Shown here piece by piece: positions 1 through 11,989 of a stretch of 64,000 nt of DNA. The stretch is from Cyclospora cayetanensis (taxonomy: Eukaryota; Apicomplexa; Conoidasida; Eucoccidiorida; Eimeriidae). The notes under the pieces are model-generated. The model had not been told where the DNA came from. It searched no databases and saw only the letters and a list, made by a program, of their open reading frames with translations. The DNA lies in the NCBI RefSeq assembly GCF_002999335.1, contig NW_020312098.1, positions 33,233 to 97,232 of the forward strand. Direction: 5' to 3'. Both the position numbers and the translations under genes were made by a program. The stretch's first letter is position 1. Each line of letters opens with the position of its first letter.

Positions 1-508
1 AGGGGGCAGAACGACGTGCTCGCGGATTCAAGAGGGTGGCAGCGCTGTGTAGAGGAGAGGGGAACTAGGTCCAGTAGGGAGGAAGCAGCAGCACTATTAT
101 TACCAACGCCAGCATCGGCCATATCATTGTGGTGGAGGTGTGTGTAGCCTTTGGAAATGTCATGAACGCAGGTGTTTCCACGCTCAGTGGTCGCCCGTCG
201 AGCACCGACAGCAGCAACAGCCTCGGCAGCAGCGTCATCAGACACTTCTCGGAGGAGCAGCACCCCGTACGTCAAGGACCACGCAGAAAGACGCAGCTGC
301 CACGAGCATCGCGTCTGTTGATCGTCTGCTAACTCTCCACAAGGAGTCACTGGAAAGGGGAGTTGAACCCTCTCAGAGATCGCCTCGCAGAAAGTGCCAC
401 GAGCAGCACGATCTGCCTCAAAGGGGTATGGCCGCTGCGTTTTTCTGCCTCCGCCTGGGGAGACAACCCATGTAGCAGCTGCAGCGGAGTCATCAAGACA
501 AACGCGAG
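1..508. other. Upstream region of the golgin-like gene, no gene assigned
   Basis: Short open frames occur here in several registers, but none shows a recognisable domain or continues convincingly into a spliced gene. The stretch most likely holds the promoter and 5' untranslated region of the plus-strand gene that starts at 509, or the tail of a gene outside the window. No CAG tract of note is present. Confidence 0.4.
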
Positions 509-2304
509 ATGCAGTCTCTCTGGGATAATGCGAAAGATGTCGCCCGCACGGTGTCTGGACAGCTCGATGAAACCTTCGAAGCCGCCCTGACTGGGAACAG
601 CAACGGCAGCAGCAGGAGAGCCCAGCCTTCAGGCAGGAGCAGCGACTACGATGACACAAACGAAGATGACAATTATTGGTATCCGGATCGCAACAACAGC
701 AGCCGCAGTGGCAGTAGTAACACCAGTAGTAGCAGCAGCAGCAGCAGCTGGATGGGAGCCGAAGTGCTGCTTCAACACGGCCAGTCATCCGCAGCTGCCG
801 CCTTGGAAGGCATCAATCGCTTTTGGGGAAGGGTAGCAGCAGCACCAACCAAAAATCCATCCTTCTCATTTGCACCAAACATCATCCGCAAGGTTCGTGA
901 AGCTGCACCCACGGCTCCGTGGCAGCAGCAGCAGCAGCAGCAGCAGGAAGAGGATTTTGCAGACTTCGAGGCAGAGGAGGATGACACAGTGCTGTTACAG
1001 TCCTCAGTATACAGCAGTCAGCGGCAAAATCAACTGAAGCTGCAGGAGTCACAGAGCTTCCTCCAAAGAGTGGTGGCAGCTGCCCCTTCTACCGCAGCAA
1101 CAGCTCCAGAAAGAAAAACACAAGAAGCAGCTGATTACCAGAGGGACCCTCTAAGGCGCAATCGTTCGCAACAGCAGCAACAATATTCACAGCAGCAGCA
1201 ACGTGATTCGGAGCAACAGCAGCAACGTTATTCGGAGCAGCAACATGATTCGGAGCAACAGCAGCAACATGATTCACAGCAGCAGCAACATTATTCACAG
1301 CAACAGCAGCAACATGATTCGGAGCAACAGCAGCAACATCATTCACAGCAACAGCAGCAGCAACAGAATTCACAGCAACAGCAGCAACATGATTCGGAGC
1401 AACAGCAGCAACAACAGAATTCACAGCAACAGCAGCAGCACCCCGTTGATGCATCTCTTGGGATACATGGGCAGGTGTCTTCTGGCAGCAATGCAAGGCG
1501 TGGTGCAGCAAGTGAGAACGCTGCAGCAGCAGCAGCAGCTGCTGCTGCAGCGCCCTCTGCAGAAGTCAACGCATCAGCAGCAAACAAAGGTGGCTTTTTT
1601 CAGTCGGAGGGGGAAGCTGCACAAGACGAAACTCAAGCTGCTCGCGCAGAAGCCTTAGGGGTGGCAGCATCCCCAACACAAGCAGAGGCAACATCAGAAC
1701 GGCTTAGTCTTCTACCATCGCTCCAAGCTCCAGCACTGGGCGAATCTGAAGAGGCATTTCCAATGGCTATACACTCACTGGCAGCAGCGTCAGACTACTT
1801 CAGCCATGCTGCAGAGCCTTGCGCTTGCCACGCACCTGCAACAGAAGCCTCGTCTGCAGGAGCAGCGAGTTCTCCAGCAGATTCTGCATGCAGAGAATCT
1901 CTTGAAGCTGCAGCAGCCATGTCGTCATCGCCAGCGGAAGGCAGTAAGGATGCCAGTCGCACTGGCATCCTTACTGCCTTTCAGAATTCTTCAAAAGAAT
2001 CTTTTCTTCTCCACGAACTTAAAGGCGTCTCAATGTCTGCTGCGATCGAGGCAGGCGGTATTACGGCAGAAATAACAGAGCCAAAGGCAGCAGCAGAGAT
2101 AGCAGCAGCAGCAGAGATAGCAGCAACAGCACCAGAGATAGCAGCAACAGCAGCAGAGATAGCAGCAACAGCAGCAGAGATAGCAGCAACAGCACCAGAG
2201 ATAGCAGCAACAGCACCAGAGATAGCAGCAACAGCAGCAGATACAAAAGGCAAACCTGAAACAGAAGGAGGACGGCCGGTAGAAGTGACAGGTGCTGCTG
2301 CTGT

Positions 2305-2335
<31 letters not shown>

Positions 2336-5300
2336 TCTACCAAGTGTCTTGAAAGCAAACTGCCTGTTGGCGTAGAGGCGGCAGCAGAGTTTGCAACAGC
2401 AACGGGAGCTGTCGAAGGGGATGGCGCTGCTATGGGCTTTGAAGATAAAGATTTGTTGTCGGATTTTCTGCATTTGCGACAAAACAAGAAGGCTGACGTC
2501 AAGGAGGATGTAGCGGCAGTCACATCTCAGAGAAAAGCCTGCCATTCTGCAGCTCCTGTGTGGTTGACATCTGCTGCAGCGCAAGCGCAAACAGCTGCAG
2601 CTAGCGAACAACTCCCAGATCTCCTGGATATAGCACCAGCGTCAGGATCAAAAGAAGGAGAAGCAGCAGAGACAGCTGAAGAACTGGCGAGGCTGGATCT
2701 CTTCAGTGAGAGGGCAGTTTCTTATTTTACGGAGGCTGAGGCAGCTGCATGCTCAGCAACAGCTGCAGAGATTGCAGCACCAGTATCAGCAATAGCAGCA
2801 CCAGCAGCAGCACCAGCAGCAGAAGCAGCAGAAGCAGAAGCAGCACCAGTATCAGCAGAAGCACCAGTATCGGCATCAGCAGACAGGGTCGATCGAGGTT
2901 CAGTAGAGGCTACATGTTGTCTCTTAAAAGCAACAGAAGCGTCAGAAGAGACTGCTGCAGGCAATACGCAGGCTGAAGGCTGTGCAGCAGTAACCTTCTT
3001 ACATGCGAGCACCCAAAGAGCAGCAGCACTACCAGAAGCAGCCGCAGAAGCGGCAGCTGCAGCAAATGCAGACGACTTGATGCGAGAAGTAGCAACAGCA
3101 TCAAAGTCATCAGCGGCAGTCGATGCGTTCCCTGCAGCAACTGAGGCTTCGACTACTGCCATTAGAGCAACTGCGGAGCAGCTTCACTCGCTGCAAAAGC
3201 CTCTGGCAGATAAGGAGAGCACCTTGAAAGAGCTGTTGGCAGCACACCAAGAGGCATGTTTTCCAAAGCTTGAGACAAAGGCGTCACTGCAGCAGCTGAC
3301 AACAGAGGCGGAGGAAAGTCAAGAGGAGCAACGGCAGGAAAAGCCTGAGCGTCAGAAGACACCCCAGGGGAAATCGCCGCAGCAAGTGAAGCTGCAGCAG
3401 CAACAAGAGCAGCAGCAACAAGAGCAGCAACAAGGGAAGCATGAGCAACACCAGCAGCAGCAGCAGCAGCAGGAGCAGCATGGGCAGCAGGAGCAGCATG
3501 AGCGACAAGAGCGGGAGGAGCAGAAGCAACAAGAGCAGCATGAACAGCAACAAGAGCAGCAGGAGCACAAGCAACAACAGCAGCATGAGCAGAAGCAACA
3601 AGAGCAGCATGAACAGCAACAGCAGCAGGAGCACAAGCAACAACAGCAGCATGAGCAACAAGAGCAGCATGAGCAGCAACAGCAGCAGCAACAAGAGCAG
3701 CATGAGCAGCATGAGCAGCAACAGCACCAGGAGCACAAGCAACAACAGCAGCATGAGCAGCAACAGCAGCAGCAACAAGAGCAGCAGGAGCAGCAGCAAG
3801 AGCAGCAGGAGCAGCAACAAGAGCAGCAGGAGCAAGGGCATGTTTTGCCTGAGCTTGTTGGTTCTACTCTGCCGTGCACGACGGGGGAACAGCCACCCAT
3901 CGTGCCACCGACCCCACCACCGACCCCACCACCACCGACCCCACCACCCCCGACCCCACCACCTTCTGCTGTTGCAGCAGCCGCAGCAGAGCAGATTGTC
4001 AACCCTCAGAAGGTTCAGGAGAAGCTGCGGGAGTTGGAGTCGACTCGTGCCCAGTTGCTGCAGCAGTTGCAGCAGCAGCAAGAGCAGCTTGCGAGACAGC
4101 AGATGCAACTGAAGCAGCAGCAGGAGCTGCTCTTGCAGCGGGAGCAGCAGCTGCAAAACAAATCCGAGCAGCTGTCGATTCTGTTGGACGCGCAGCACAG
4201 GCCTGACGAAGAGCTGCAACAGCTGCATCGCCAAGTATGCCGTCTTAAGTTTAAGCGAATTTTAAAGTTTTTTCTCCTCTCTCGAGAACTTATGACGCAA
4301 ACTCTTTGTGCCACAAGTTCGCAGAGAATGCAGTGTCTTCACTGCTGCCTCTGCTGCTGGCGTTGCTTTCGATGTAGCCGCTCTATCCCAGCCCCTCCCC
4401 CTTAGAACTCATAGCCAGCTCGTCATTGCAGACACCTTTCTACTCGCAGTGTAGCCACTCCTGCGTGTGCTCTTGCTGCTGCTGTTTGTGCCGGCTGCTT
4501 AGGTGCAGGAGCAGCAGACTCACGAGAAAGACTTGCTGCGAACCATTGAGCTGCTTAATGCATCCCTTCGAGAATATCAAGAGAAGATGCAGCAGCAGCA
4601 GCAGCAGCACGAGCTGCTGCAGCAAGAATATGTCGAGCTGCAGCAGGAAGGAAGGGCACTGTCAACCCGCTTAGGAGCTGCAGAGGGAACTATCAAGAAG
4701 CTCAGGATGCAATGTGATGTAAGATTTTTTCCTGATACTGCTGCAGAAGTTGCTGCGGAGCACCGATGCTGCATGCTGCGCTTTTCCTCGGGTGCTGCTG
4801 GCATGGCGTTGCCTGAAATTTTTCTCCGAAGAAATAATTGCATTTTTTATTTCTCTAGAGCCTCCTTACGTCTTCCACTCCCCTTCTTGCGCAGCTATAG
4901 AATTCGGCGGCTTGAGCTGCTTTTTTGCCTCTCTCTCCCCACGACTTTCTTGCCACCGATTTGTTGCTGTTGCTATGCTGCTGTTGCTATGCTGCTGTTG
5001 AGCGCATGCGCCAGCTGCGCGGTGTCTCTCCTAGACGCTAAGCGTGCAGAATCTTCTAAGGGTGGGTAGCCTTTGGTGAGTTACTCAGGGCTTTAAGGCT
5101 TTGAAAGATTCCCAGGAGCAGCTCACTGCAAAGGTAGCCGCAAAGGAGAAAGCGATTTGTCAACTGGAAGCCAAAGTAGGCATCAAAAACTGCAAAAAAA
5201 TCGTGCTGCGGCGCGTCTTGGCTTGCAACAGAATCGTAGCTACGCGATTAGGTGTGAGGCAGAGTGTATATACATTTCTGTGTGTGTGTGTATGGGGAGG

Positions 5301-8291
5301 TGTCTATGTGTGTTTGTGTGTATGTATATGGAGGCGTATACCATCTGGCTCGATGTGTGTGTGAATGTTTGGAGGGGTATATGTGTGTGTATATATATGG
5401 AGGGGTATACTATCTCTGTCGATGTGTGTGTGTATATGTATGGAGGGGTATACTATCTGTGTCTATGCGTATATATATATATATGGAGGGGTATACTATC
5501 TGTGTCGATGTGCGTGTGCATATATGGAGGGGTATACTATCTGTGCCGATGTGTGTGTATATATATGGAGGAGTATATATATATATGTACATGTGTGTGT
5601 ATATGGAGGTGTATACTATCTGTGTCGATGTGTGTGTATATGGAGGGGTATACTATCTGTGTCTATGTATATATATATATATATATATGGAGGGGTATAC
5701 TATCTGTGTCTATGTATATATATATATATATATGTATATGGAGGGGTATACTATATGTGTCGATGTGTGTGTGTATATATATGGAGGGGTATATGTGTGT
5801 GTATACGTAGGGATATACTATCTGCGTCGATGTGTGGGTGTATGTCTTGACACGTCTTCACGTGTCTTTGTGTGTGTTTGTGTAGGCATGTGAGTGTGTG
5901 TGTGTGTGCTTATATGCCTTTATGCGTGTGTCTTTTCCTGTCGGTTTGTTACTACAGGTGCAACGTCTCACAGCTGCTTCTGCTGAGGCTGAAGCCAGTC
6001 GTTCAAGTGCTGCCGCGGAAGCTGCAGCAGCGAGAACAGCAAAGGAGTGAGTGGTTTTTTTATTTTTTGGTTTTTTTATTTTTTCAAGAGCTTCTAAGCC
6101 GGATATAGACGCGTTTGCATGCTGCTGTTGAGGATGCTGTGGTGCACACGTATTCTTGCATGCATTTTGCTTGCTGCAGGCAGCTAGAAAAGCAGGCTGC
6201 CTCGAGGGAGGCTGAGACTCTTGAGCGCATGAAGGCAATCAATCAGCAGCTATCGAATCAGCTCAGCGTAAGCAGCAGAATGACTGAGTTTTGGGGGGGC
6301 ATGTGAGACGAGCTATTTTGAATAATCCTTTTCCCCTTTCCTCCTCTGGACTGTACACTGCTGAAGGGGCTGCTTTGCGATCGATGCCTCCTATCCAGCA
6401 ATTTGTCTCTCTGTGCGGTTGCCACAGGAAGCGAAGGCGATGGCTGCGCGGCTGGAGAGGCAGCACTTTGAGCAGCAGCAGCAGCAGCAGCAGCTGCTGC
6501 AGCAGGTGCAGTCGGAGAACGCTGAGCTACACGTAAGTGGAGAACAGTTGCGGGCAAGAATTTTATTATGGATACGTCAATACCCATGCATTTGAGGCTG
6601 CGTACTCGAGGCTAGACGTTGGCGGTTTGGTGAATGTGCATGTTTATGTGTGTATGTTTGTGTATGTGTGTGTGTGCATGTGTACCTGCTGTATACACAT
6701 ATGTATATCTCTATATATGTACAACTATATATGCATATGTATATTTACTGCTGAACGGCTGTACAGACATTGCTTGCTGCCGCCTCCATGCCGTCTCGCG
6801 AGAGGATAGCGGCAGCTGAGCGAGACGCAGCATGCGCGCGTCAGCAGCTGCATGCGTTGCAGCAGCAGCTGCAGCAGCAGCTGCAGCAGCAGCAGCAGCA
6901 GCAGGAAGAGCTGACCTTGCAGCTGCAGCAGCAGCAACGCGCAAGTGAGGAGCAGCGACAGCAGCACGAGCAGCAACTCGCACAGCTGCAGCAGCAACGC
7001 GCCGCAGAACTGCAAACTCTCCGAGAGTATTTGCATGCAACCCAGGTATGCAGCTTTTTGAAGGCATCTCTGTATGTGAATGTATATGTGTACATGTATG
7101 TGTATATGTATGTATGTGTATATGTATGTGTATCTGTATGTGTGTGTACATGTATTGGTGTGTACGTGTATGTGTATGTGAATGTACGTATGTGTATGTG
7201 TATGTATATATGCATGTGAATGTATGTATGTGTATGTGTATGTATATATGCATGTGAATGTATGTATGTGTAATATGTAGATAAATGAATGTATGTGTAT
7301 ATGTATATGAATGTATGTGTGTACATGTATATGAATGTATGTGTGTGTGTATATGTATGCGAATATATGTGTATGTGTATATATGTGTATGTGTATGTAT
7401 ATGTATGTGAATATATGTGTATGTGCATGTGAATGCATATATATATATGTATGTATAAATGTATGTGAATGTATGTGTATGTGCATGTGAATGTACGTGT
7501 ATGTATGTGTATGTGTATATGCATGTATGTGTATGTATATCGGTATATGTATGTGTATATGTATGCATGCGTATATGTATGTGTATGTGTGATCCGTGAG
7601 GGTTTAGTGTACTGCGGTGTGGGGTGGAGTCTTGTATTCCTTGTATGTATGTGCTGGATCTGCAGGAGGAGGCTTCAAGTGCTCAAGATGAAAAAGCTTC
7701 CGCTTGCCGTCGGGTGTGTGCATGCATGCGGAAAATCTGGTCAAGGGCTTCTTTACGTTGCTGTGAAAGTCTCCGCTAAAATCGGATTTTGTATTCTTTA
7801 CGACTCCTGTCTCACCAACTGGTGCCGTAGCAGTTGTACCTACCGAAGTTTCTCGCATTGCCAAATCTGAAATGGTGTTGCCTATATGGGCGTTGATATT
7901 CTAGTGGGGGCAACTCCCTCTGTCTGATCTGTATAGGCAAAGGAGCTGCAACAGCATCAGCTTCTGCTGCAACAGCAGGTTGAAGAGACGCAGCAGCAGC
8001 TCCATGAGCAGCAACGCGAGGCAGCGAAGCTACAGGAAGAGCTTAAGCAGCTGCGGCAGCAGGTGCAGCAGCAGCAGCAGGAGGGGGAGGAGCAGGAGCA
8101 GCAGCAAGTTGCGGCAAGGCAGCAGGAGGAGCAGGAGCAGCCGCAAGACGCGGCAAGGCAGCAGCTTGTGCAGAAGGAAGGTGAAGAGGAGGAGCATTTC
8201 TCTGAGAGGCAATCAGCAGCACAACTTGAGGAAGCTGCCATTGCTCCAGGGCAGGGAGTGCGTTGATGGTGATAAGCTTGGCTTGTATGTA

Positions 8292-8328
<37 letters not shown>

Positions 8329-8375
8329 GTGTGTGTGTATGTGTATGTATATGTGTATGTGTATGTGTATGTGTA

Positions 8376-8410
<35 letters not shown>

Positions 8411-10027
8411 GTGTGTATGTGTATGTGTGTATGTATGTGTATGTGTGTGTGTATGTGTATGTGTGTGTGTCTCGTCTCGTCTCGTCTTCCCTCTCCCTCC
8501 CTCCCTGCCTTCGACTTCGAGGAGTTCCTTATCCGCATGCATGACGCTTGTGCTGACCGCTGAGGCGGTGCGTAGACTTTTAGCGTCTTTTTGTGTGTAT
8601 CTGCAGGGTACAACACAAATGCAAGAGCCGCAAAAAAATCTCGAGCACCTCTTGAACTCGCGAGCAGTGTCTCGCTATCGCGCGGAGTGGTTTCGCCTTG
8701 CTACGGGGGGTGGGTCGCTCGCTTGCAATCCTCAAGCGTTCAAACCTCGATTTTTTTTCGCATGCGCTTGCTTGGGAGGCAGAAAATCCTTTTTCTCGCC
8801 CCCTCCCCACGACACAACAATACGATTCTCTATTAAGGGGTGTCGTGTGGCCATCTTTTATTGCGGCGGCTAATTAAGGGGGGGCTGGAAAATTTTTTTT
8901 TGCATACGGTGTTACTTCACGCGGCACGTGGGTTGTTGCAGCGCGAGAGAGGGAGCAGCAAATGCTGGTATTCCAGAGCGAGTTGCGAGCTGCCATTAAA
9001 GAGAAGCAGATGTTCTCCTCGGAGTGTCTAAGCCTCGCCTCCACCGTTGAATCTCTGACGTACGTACACCCCATCCTTGAAGTAAAAAAGGAACAAGAAG
9101 CGTCTGTCGGGAGGAACGCGACTGACGGCTGCCTGAAACAGACGCCTCCGTCTCATGGATAAAAAGATTGTGGATGAAAAGATCGCCTTGCGGGAACATG
9201 GTTCTTTTTTTTCGCTTTCTAGCAGTGTGCAAGTGGGAGGGGGGGAACGCTGACTGCGGCGGCTCAATGCGAATTCCGCGGTGCTGCAGGCGACGTGTGC
9301 GTCAACTGGAGGAGGAGCAGCAGAACGGCAGCATGCAGAATGCACAGTATGGAAGGGGGGGCGTACGGGAAGCTTACTTGGGGAATTCTCTGCTCATCCA
9401 CCATCCTCTGAGGGAGTTGGGGAAGGGGGAGGGAGGGTTGACGCGCGAAATTCTGCGTGTATCTGTGTGTTTCAGCAAGTGCATATACATATATATATAT
9501 ACATATCTGTGGGTGTATCTGTGTCTGCCTGTTTATCTCTTTCTGTCTGTATATCTGTGTGTGTGTCTGTGTATCTGTGTGTGTGTCTGTGTGTTTGTTG
9601 CTGTCTGTATATCTATTTCTGTCTGTATATCTGTGTATCTATTTCTGTCTGTGTGTCTGTTTCTGTCTGCATGTGTATCTATGTATCTATTTCTGTCTGC
9701 ATGTGTATCTATGTATCTATTTCTGTGTCGGTGTATCCATTTTTGTCTGTGTATCCATTTTTGTCTGTGTATCCATTTTTGTCTGTGTATCTGAGTCTCT
9801 TTCTGTGTGTGCGACTAGCAAGGCACTGCAGTGTGATTTTTGGATATTTTTGCATGTCTCGGTGCAGACTGACGGCAGCCGCTGAGGCCGTAAGCGAGTT
9901 GGACGAAATGCTTCAGGAGAGTCGGGAGGCGGCAGCAATGTATAAAACGCAAGTCGAAGCTCTTACTGACAGGATTTCCAGATTGGAGCAGTTGCTGCTG
10001 TCTCATGGAATTACACCCGAACAGTGA
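509..10027 (+). CDS. Gln-rich coiled-coil protein, TMF/golgin-like, 13 exons
   Basis: Proposed exons: 509-4234, 4503-4718, 5098-5175, 5958-6046, 6180-6267, 6428-6532, 6767-7045, 7666-7713, 7937-8257, 8607-about 8709, 8942-9059, 9290-9346, 9868-10027. They join in phase to about 1795 residues and stop at TGA 10025-10027. The first exon (1242 codons) has an acidic DFADFEAEEDD segment, blocks of Gln broken by HDSE units, Ala-rich EIAATA repeats, a Gln/Glu/His stretch (3390-3840), a short Pro-Thr run, and then heptad-type coiled coil. All later exons are coiled coil. The final exon carries AAMYKTQVEALTDRISRLE, which resembles the Rab6-binding C-terminus of TMF1 golgins; such proteins tether vesicles at the Golgi. 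This assignment is inference from a short C-terminal match plus overall architecture. The junctions around 8709-8942 and 9346 are the least certain. Another long coiled-coil scaffold is the alternative. Confidence 0.6.
1938..1980. repeat. Perfect 20-bp inverted repeat with 3-nt loop inside a coding exon
   Basis: The left arm 1938-1957 and right arm 1961-1980 are exact reverse complements, separated by CGC. The element lies in the first exon of the golgin-like gene and keeps the frame open. Flanking bases do not continue the symmetry. Confidence 0.95.
5263..5935. repeat. TG/TATATGGAGGGG minisatellite, intronic
   Basis: TG- and TATA-rich DNA contains about ten degenerate copies of a unit around GGAGGGGTATACTATCTGTG. 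It fills most of the intron between the exons 5098-5175 and 5958-6046 of the golgin-like gene. All apparent open frames across it are consequences of the repeat. Confidence 0.8.
7070..7595. repeat. TATG/TGTATA simple repeat, intronic
   Basis: This long TGTATG/TATGTG tract lies between the exons 6767-7045 and 7666-7713 of the golgin-like gene, with TG on the sense strand. Confidence 0.85.
8283..8473. repeat. (TATGTG)n simple repeat, intronic
   Basis: This nearly pure hexamer array directly follows the donor of the exon 7937-8257 in the golgin-like gene. TG is on the sense strand, and short CT-rich DNA follows. Confidence 0.85.
9478..9815. repeat. CTGTCTGTATAT/TGTG simple repeat, intronic
   Basis: This pyrimidine- and TG-rich array (units such as TTTCTGTCTGTATATCTG and TCCATTTTTGTCTGTG) lies in the last intron of the golgin-like gene, before the terminal exon at 9868. 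Confidence 0.8.
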
Positions 10028-10660
10028 GACGTGAGCGTGGACGTGGGGGGAGAGTGTGAGTGTCTGTGTGTGTAAGCTCGGCTTGCGAGTGGCGCCACGC
10101 GATATCACGTCGAAGGGATTTTTTTCCATTTCCTCGACTCAGCGCGAGGAGAAGATTGCGGCTGCTGCTGCTGCGGCTGCTGCTGCTGCTTTGGTGAAGC
10201 GACCTGCCTGAAGAGACTCTGACTGCAGGCATCGCTTCTTAAGGGGCAAGGCATGCAGACGAGCAATAGGAGTATATAGAACAGTGCCACACACACTTAC
10301 ACACTTGGCAGTTTGAAATGCAAAGCAAAAGACGGTCAGGGGGGAGGAAAGGCGTCCAGGTGTCTCTTCCACTGCCCCCACACCCGCTAGACCCTTCCTT
10401 TGTTTGCCACATGGCAAGTTTTTTGAAAGCAAGCGCTTCGGGAGGCTGAGGCTTTTTCGTGACTCCCTCTGACGAAAGCAGCTCTTCCCCCGAAGCATCG
10501 CCTCTTCCATTTGCGCCACGGCAGCTGCAGCGTTTCCGCAAGGCCGTCTGGAGCCTCCTCCCTCAGGCAGTCGGGTGTATCGGAGCTGCTACTCGGCTGT
10601 GTAAGCTGCTGCTGGTGGCTGCGACACACGCGTCGAGGAAGTAGAGTGCTCTGCCAGGAT
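10028..10660. other. Convergent intergenic region
   Basis: This lies between the stop of the plus-strand golgin-like gene and the proposed stop of the minus-strand unknown gene, so it should hold both 3' untranslated regions. A minus-strand frame of 126 codons (10139-10519) ending in an Ala run exists, but it shows no domain. It is probably a shadow of a short CTG tract at about 10157-10190. Confidence 0.4.
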
Positions 10661-11955
10661 CTAGCGCCGCTTCTTTTCCTGCAAGACGGACTGCACCGCC
10701 TTAGACAGATCAGAGGCCTCCTCGAGACTCGCTAGAGGCGAGGGGAAACACAACTGATACTCGTTCTGCGCAAAACACGAAGAGCAGCAAGTTACCCCAC
10801 GCCACAGCCTTCACCCGACACAAAGCATACTCACACCAGCTGGTTCCCCTACACGCTGCTACGCACGCGCCGCTAGCCCTCAATATGAAAAACGTGAAGC
10901 ACTACCCTTCTAGAAACGCCAGAAGGCTCAACACACAGCCAAAGGCTCAAAAATCCAAAGCCTAAATCCCCCGCTGCTGCTTTTCACACCAGCCTTCTTG
11001 CGGCCCTTCAAACCATACCGACAGATATACATGCATATACATGCATATACATACATATACTCCCCTTCACGCGAACTGCATCATCCTCCCTCTTGCATCA
11101 TCCTCCCTCTTCTGTAATGCACCAAGATTCCATGTCTTGCGCCCCCAAAACGAGGCACTCACTTTATTGCCGCGCGACGGCTTCATGCCAATCAAGCTCG
11201 CACAAGCCGCGAAGCTGCAGGCAAACCACACTTGCAATACACTCCACCCCCTTTCAGACTGTGCGAAAAGCAGCTGCTTTTTCGCATAACTGTCCAAAAC
11301 ACGGCGGCTCCACTTTATAGGAAAACATATGCGGCTGTTTACACGCTTATCGCCGCGCAAAAAAAGCAACCCAAGAAACGCGAGAGCTCGACCGCCTCCA
11401 CCACACGCTTAGCTCCCTGTACACCTGAAAGCACGATTTCTGTCGAATCCGATTCTACTGCAAAATGTATTACTTGGCAGTTTTCTCGTTGTTGAACTCG
11501 GTCTCTAGAAGAGAAGAGAAATCGAACTTGAAATCCGCAGACAAGGCGCAACAGCTCCATAGAATCGTTGCAAGTACTCTGCGCGCATGAATACACTACA
11601 ATACACACTCGCTCCTAAGCGCTATACGCTACAGCGCCATGATTTCCACGCTTCGCTTCGATTTTGATGGCCAAGCCAAAAATTCCTTTCATGATTCAAA
11701 AGACTCGAGAACATTCGGAAAGAACGCACTTCGTCTGATACGCTTTTGGCATTGAATACTTGTCGTTTTCATTCTTAAGAAGGTACTCGGACTGCAGCCA
11801 GGCAGTTACTGCGGCACCAGGCCCTTCCTCTCCCACGCGCAGCTGCTTCTCTAGCTGCATAACACCCACCATACACAAAAACCACTCTCAAACGAAACTC
11901 GTTCGACCCTCAAACCTTGCAAACGGAAGCAAAAGCACTTGCACAACATCGTGAA

Positions 11956-11989
<34 letters not shown>

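Noticed and set aside
6601..6760. TATG-rich stretch read as a coding exon of the golgin-like gene
   Set aside because: The flanking coiled-coil exons (to 6532 and from 6767) join in phase without it.
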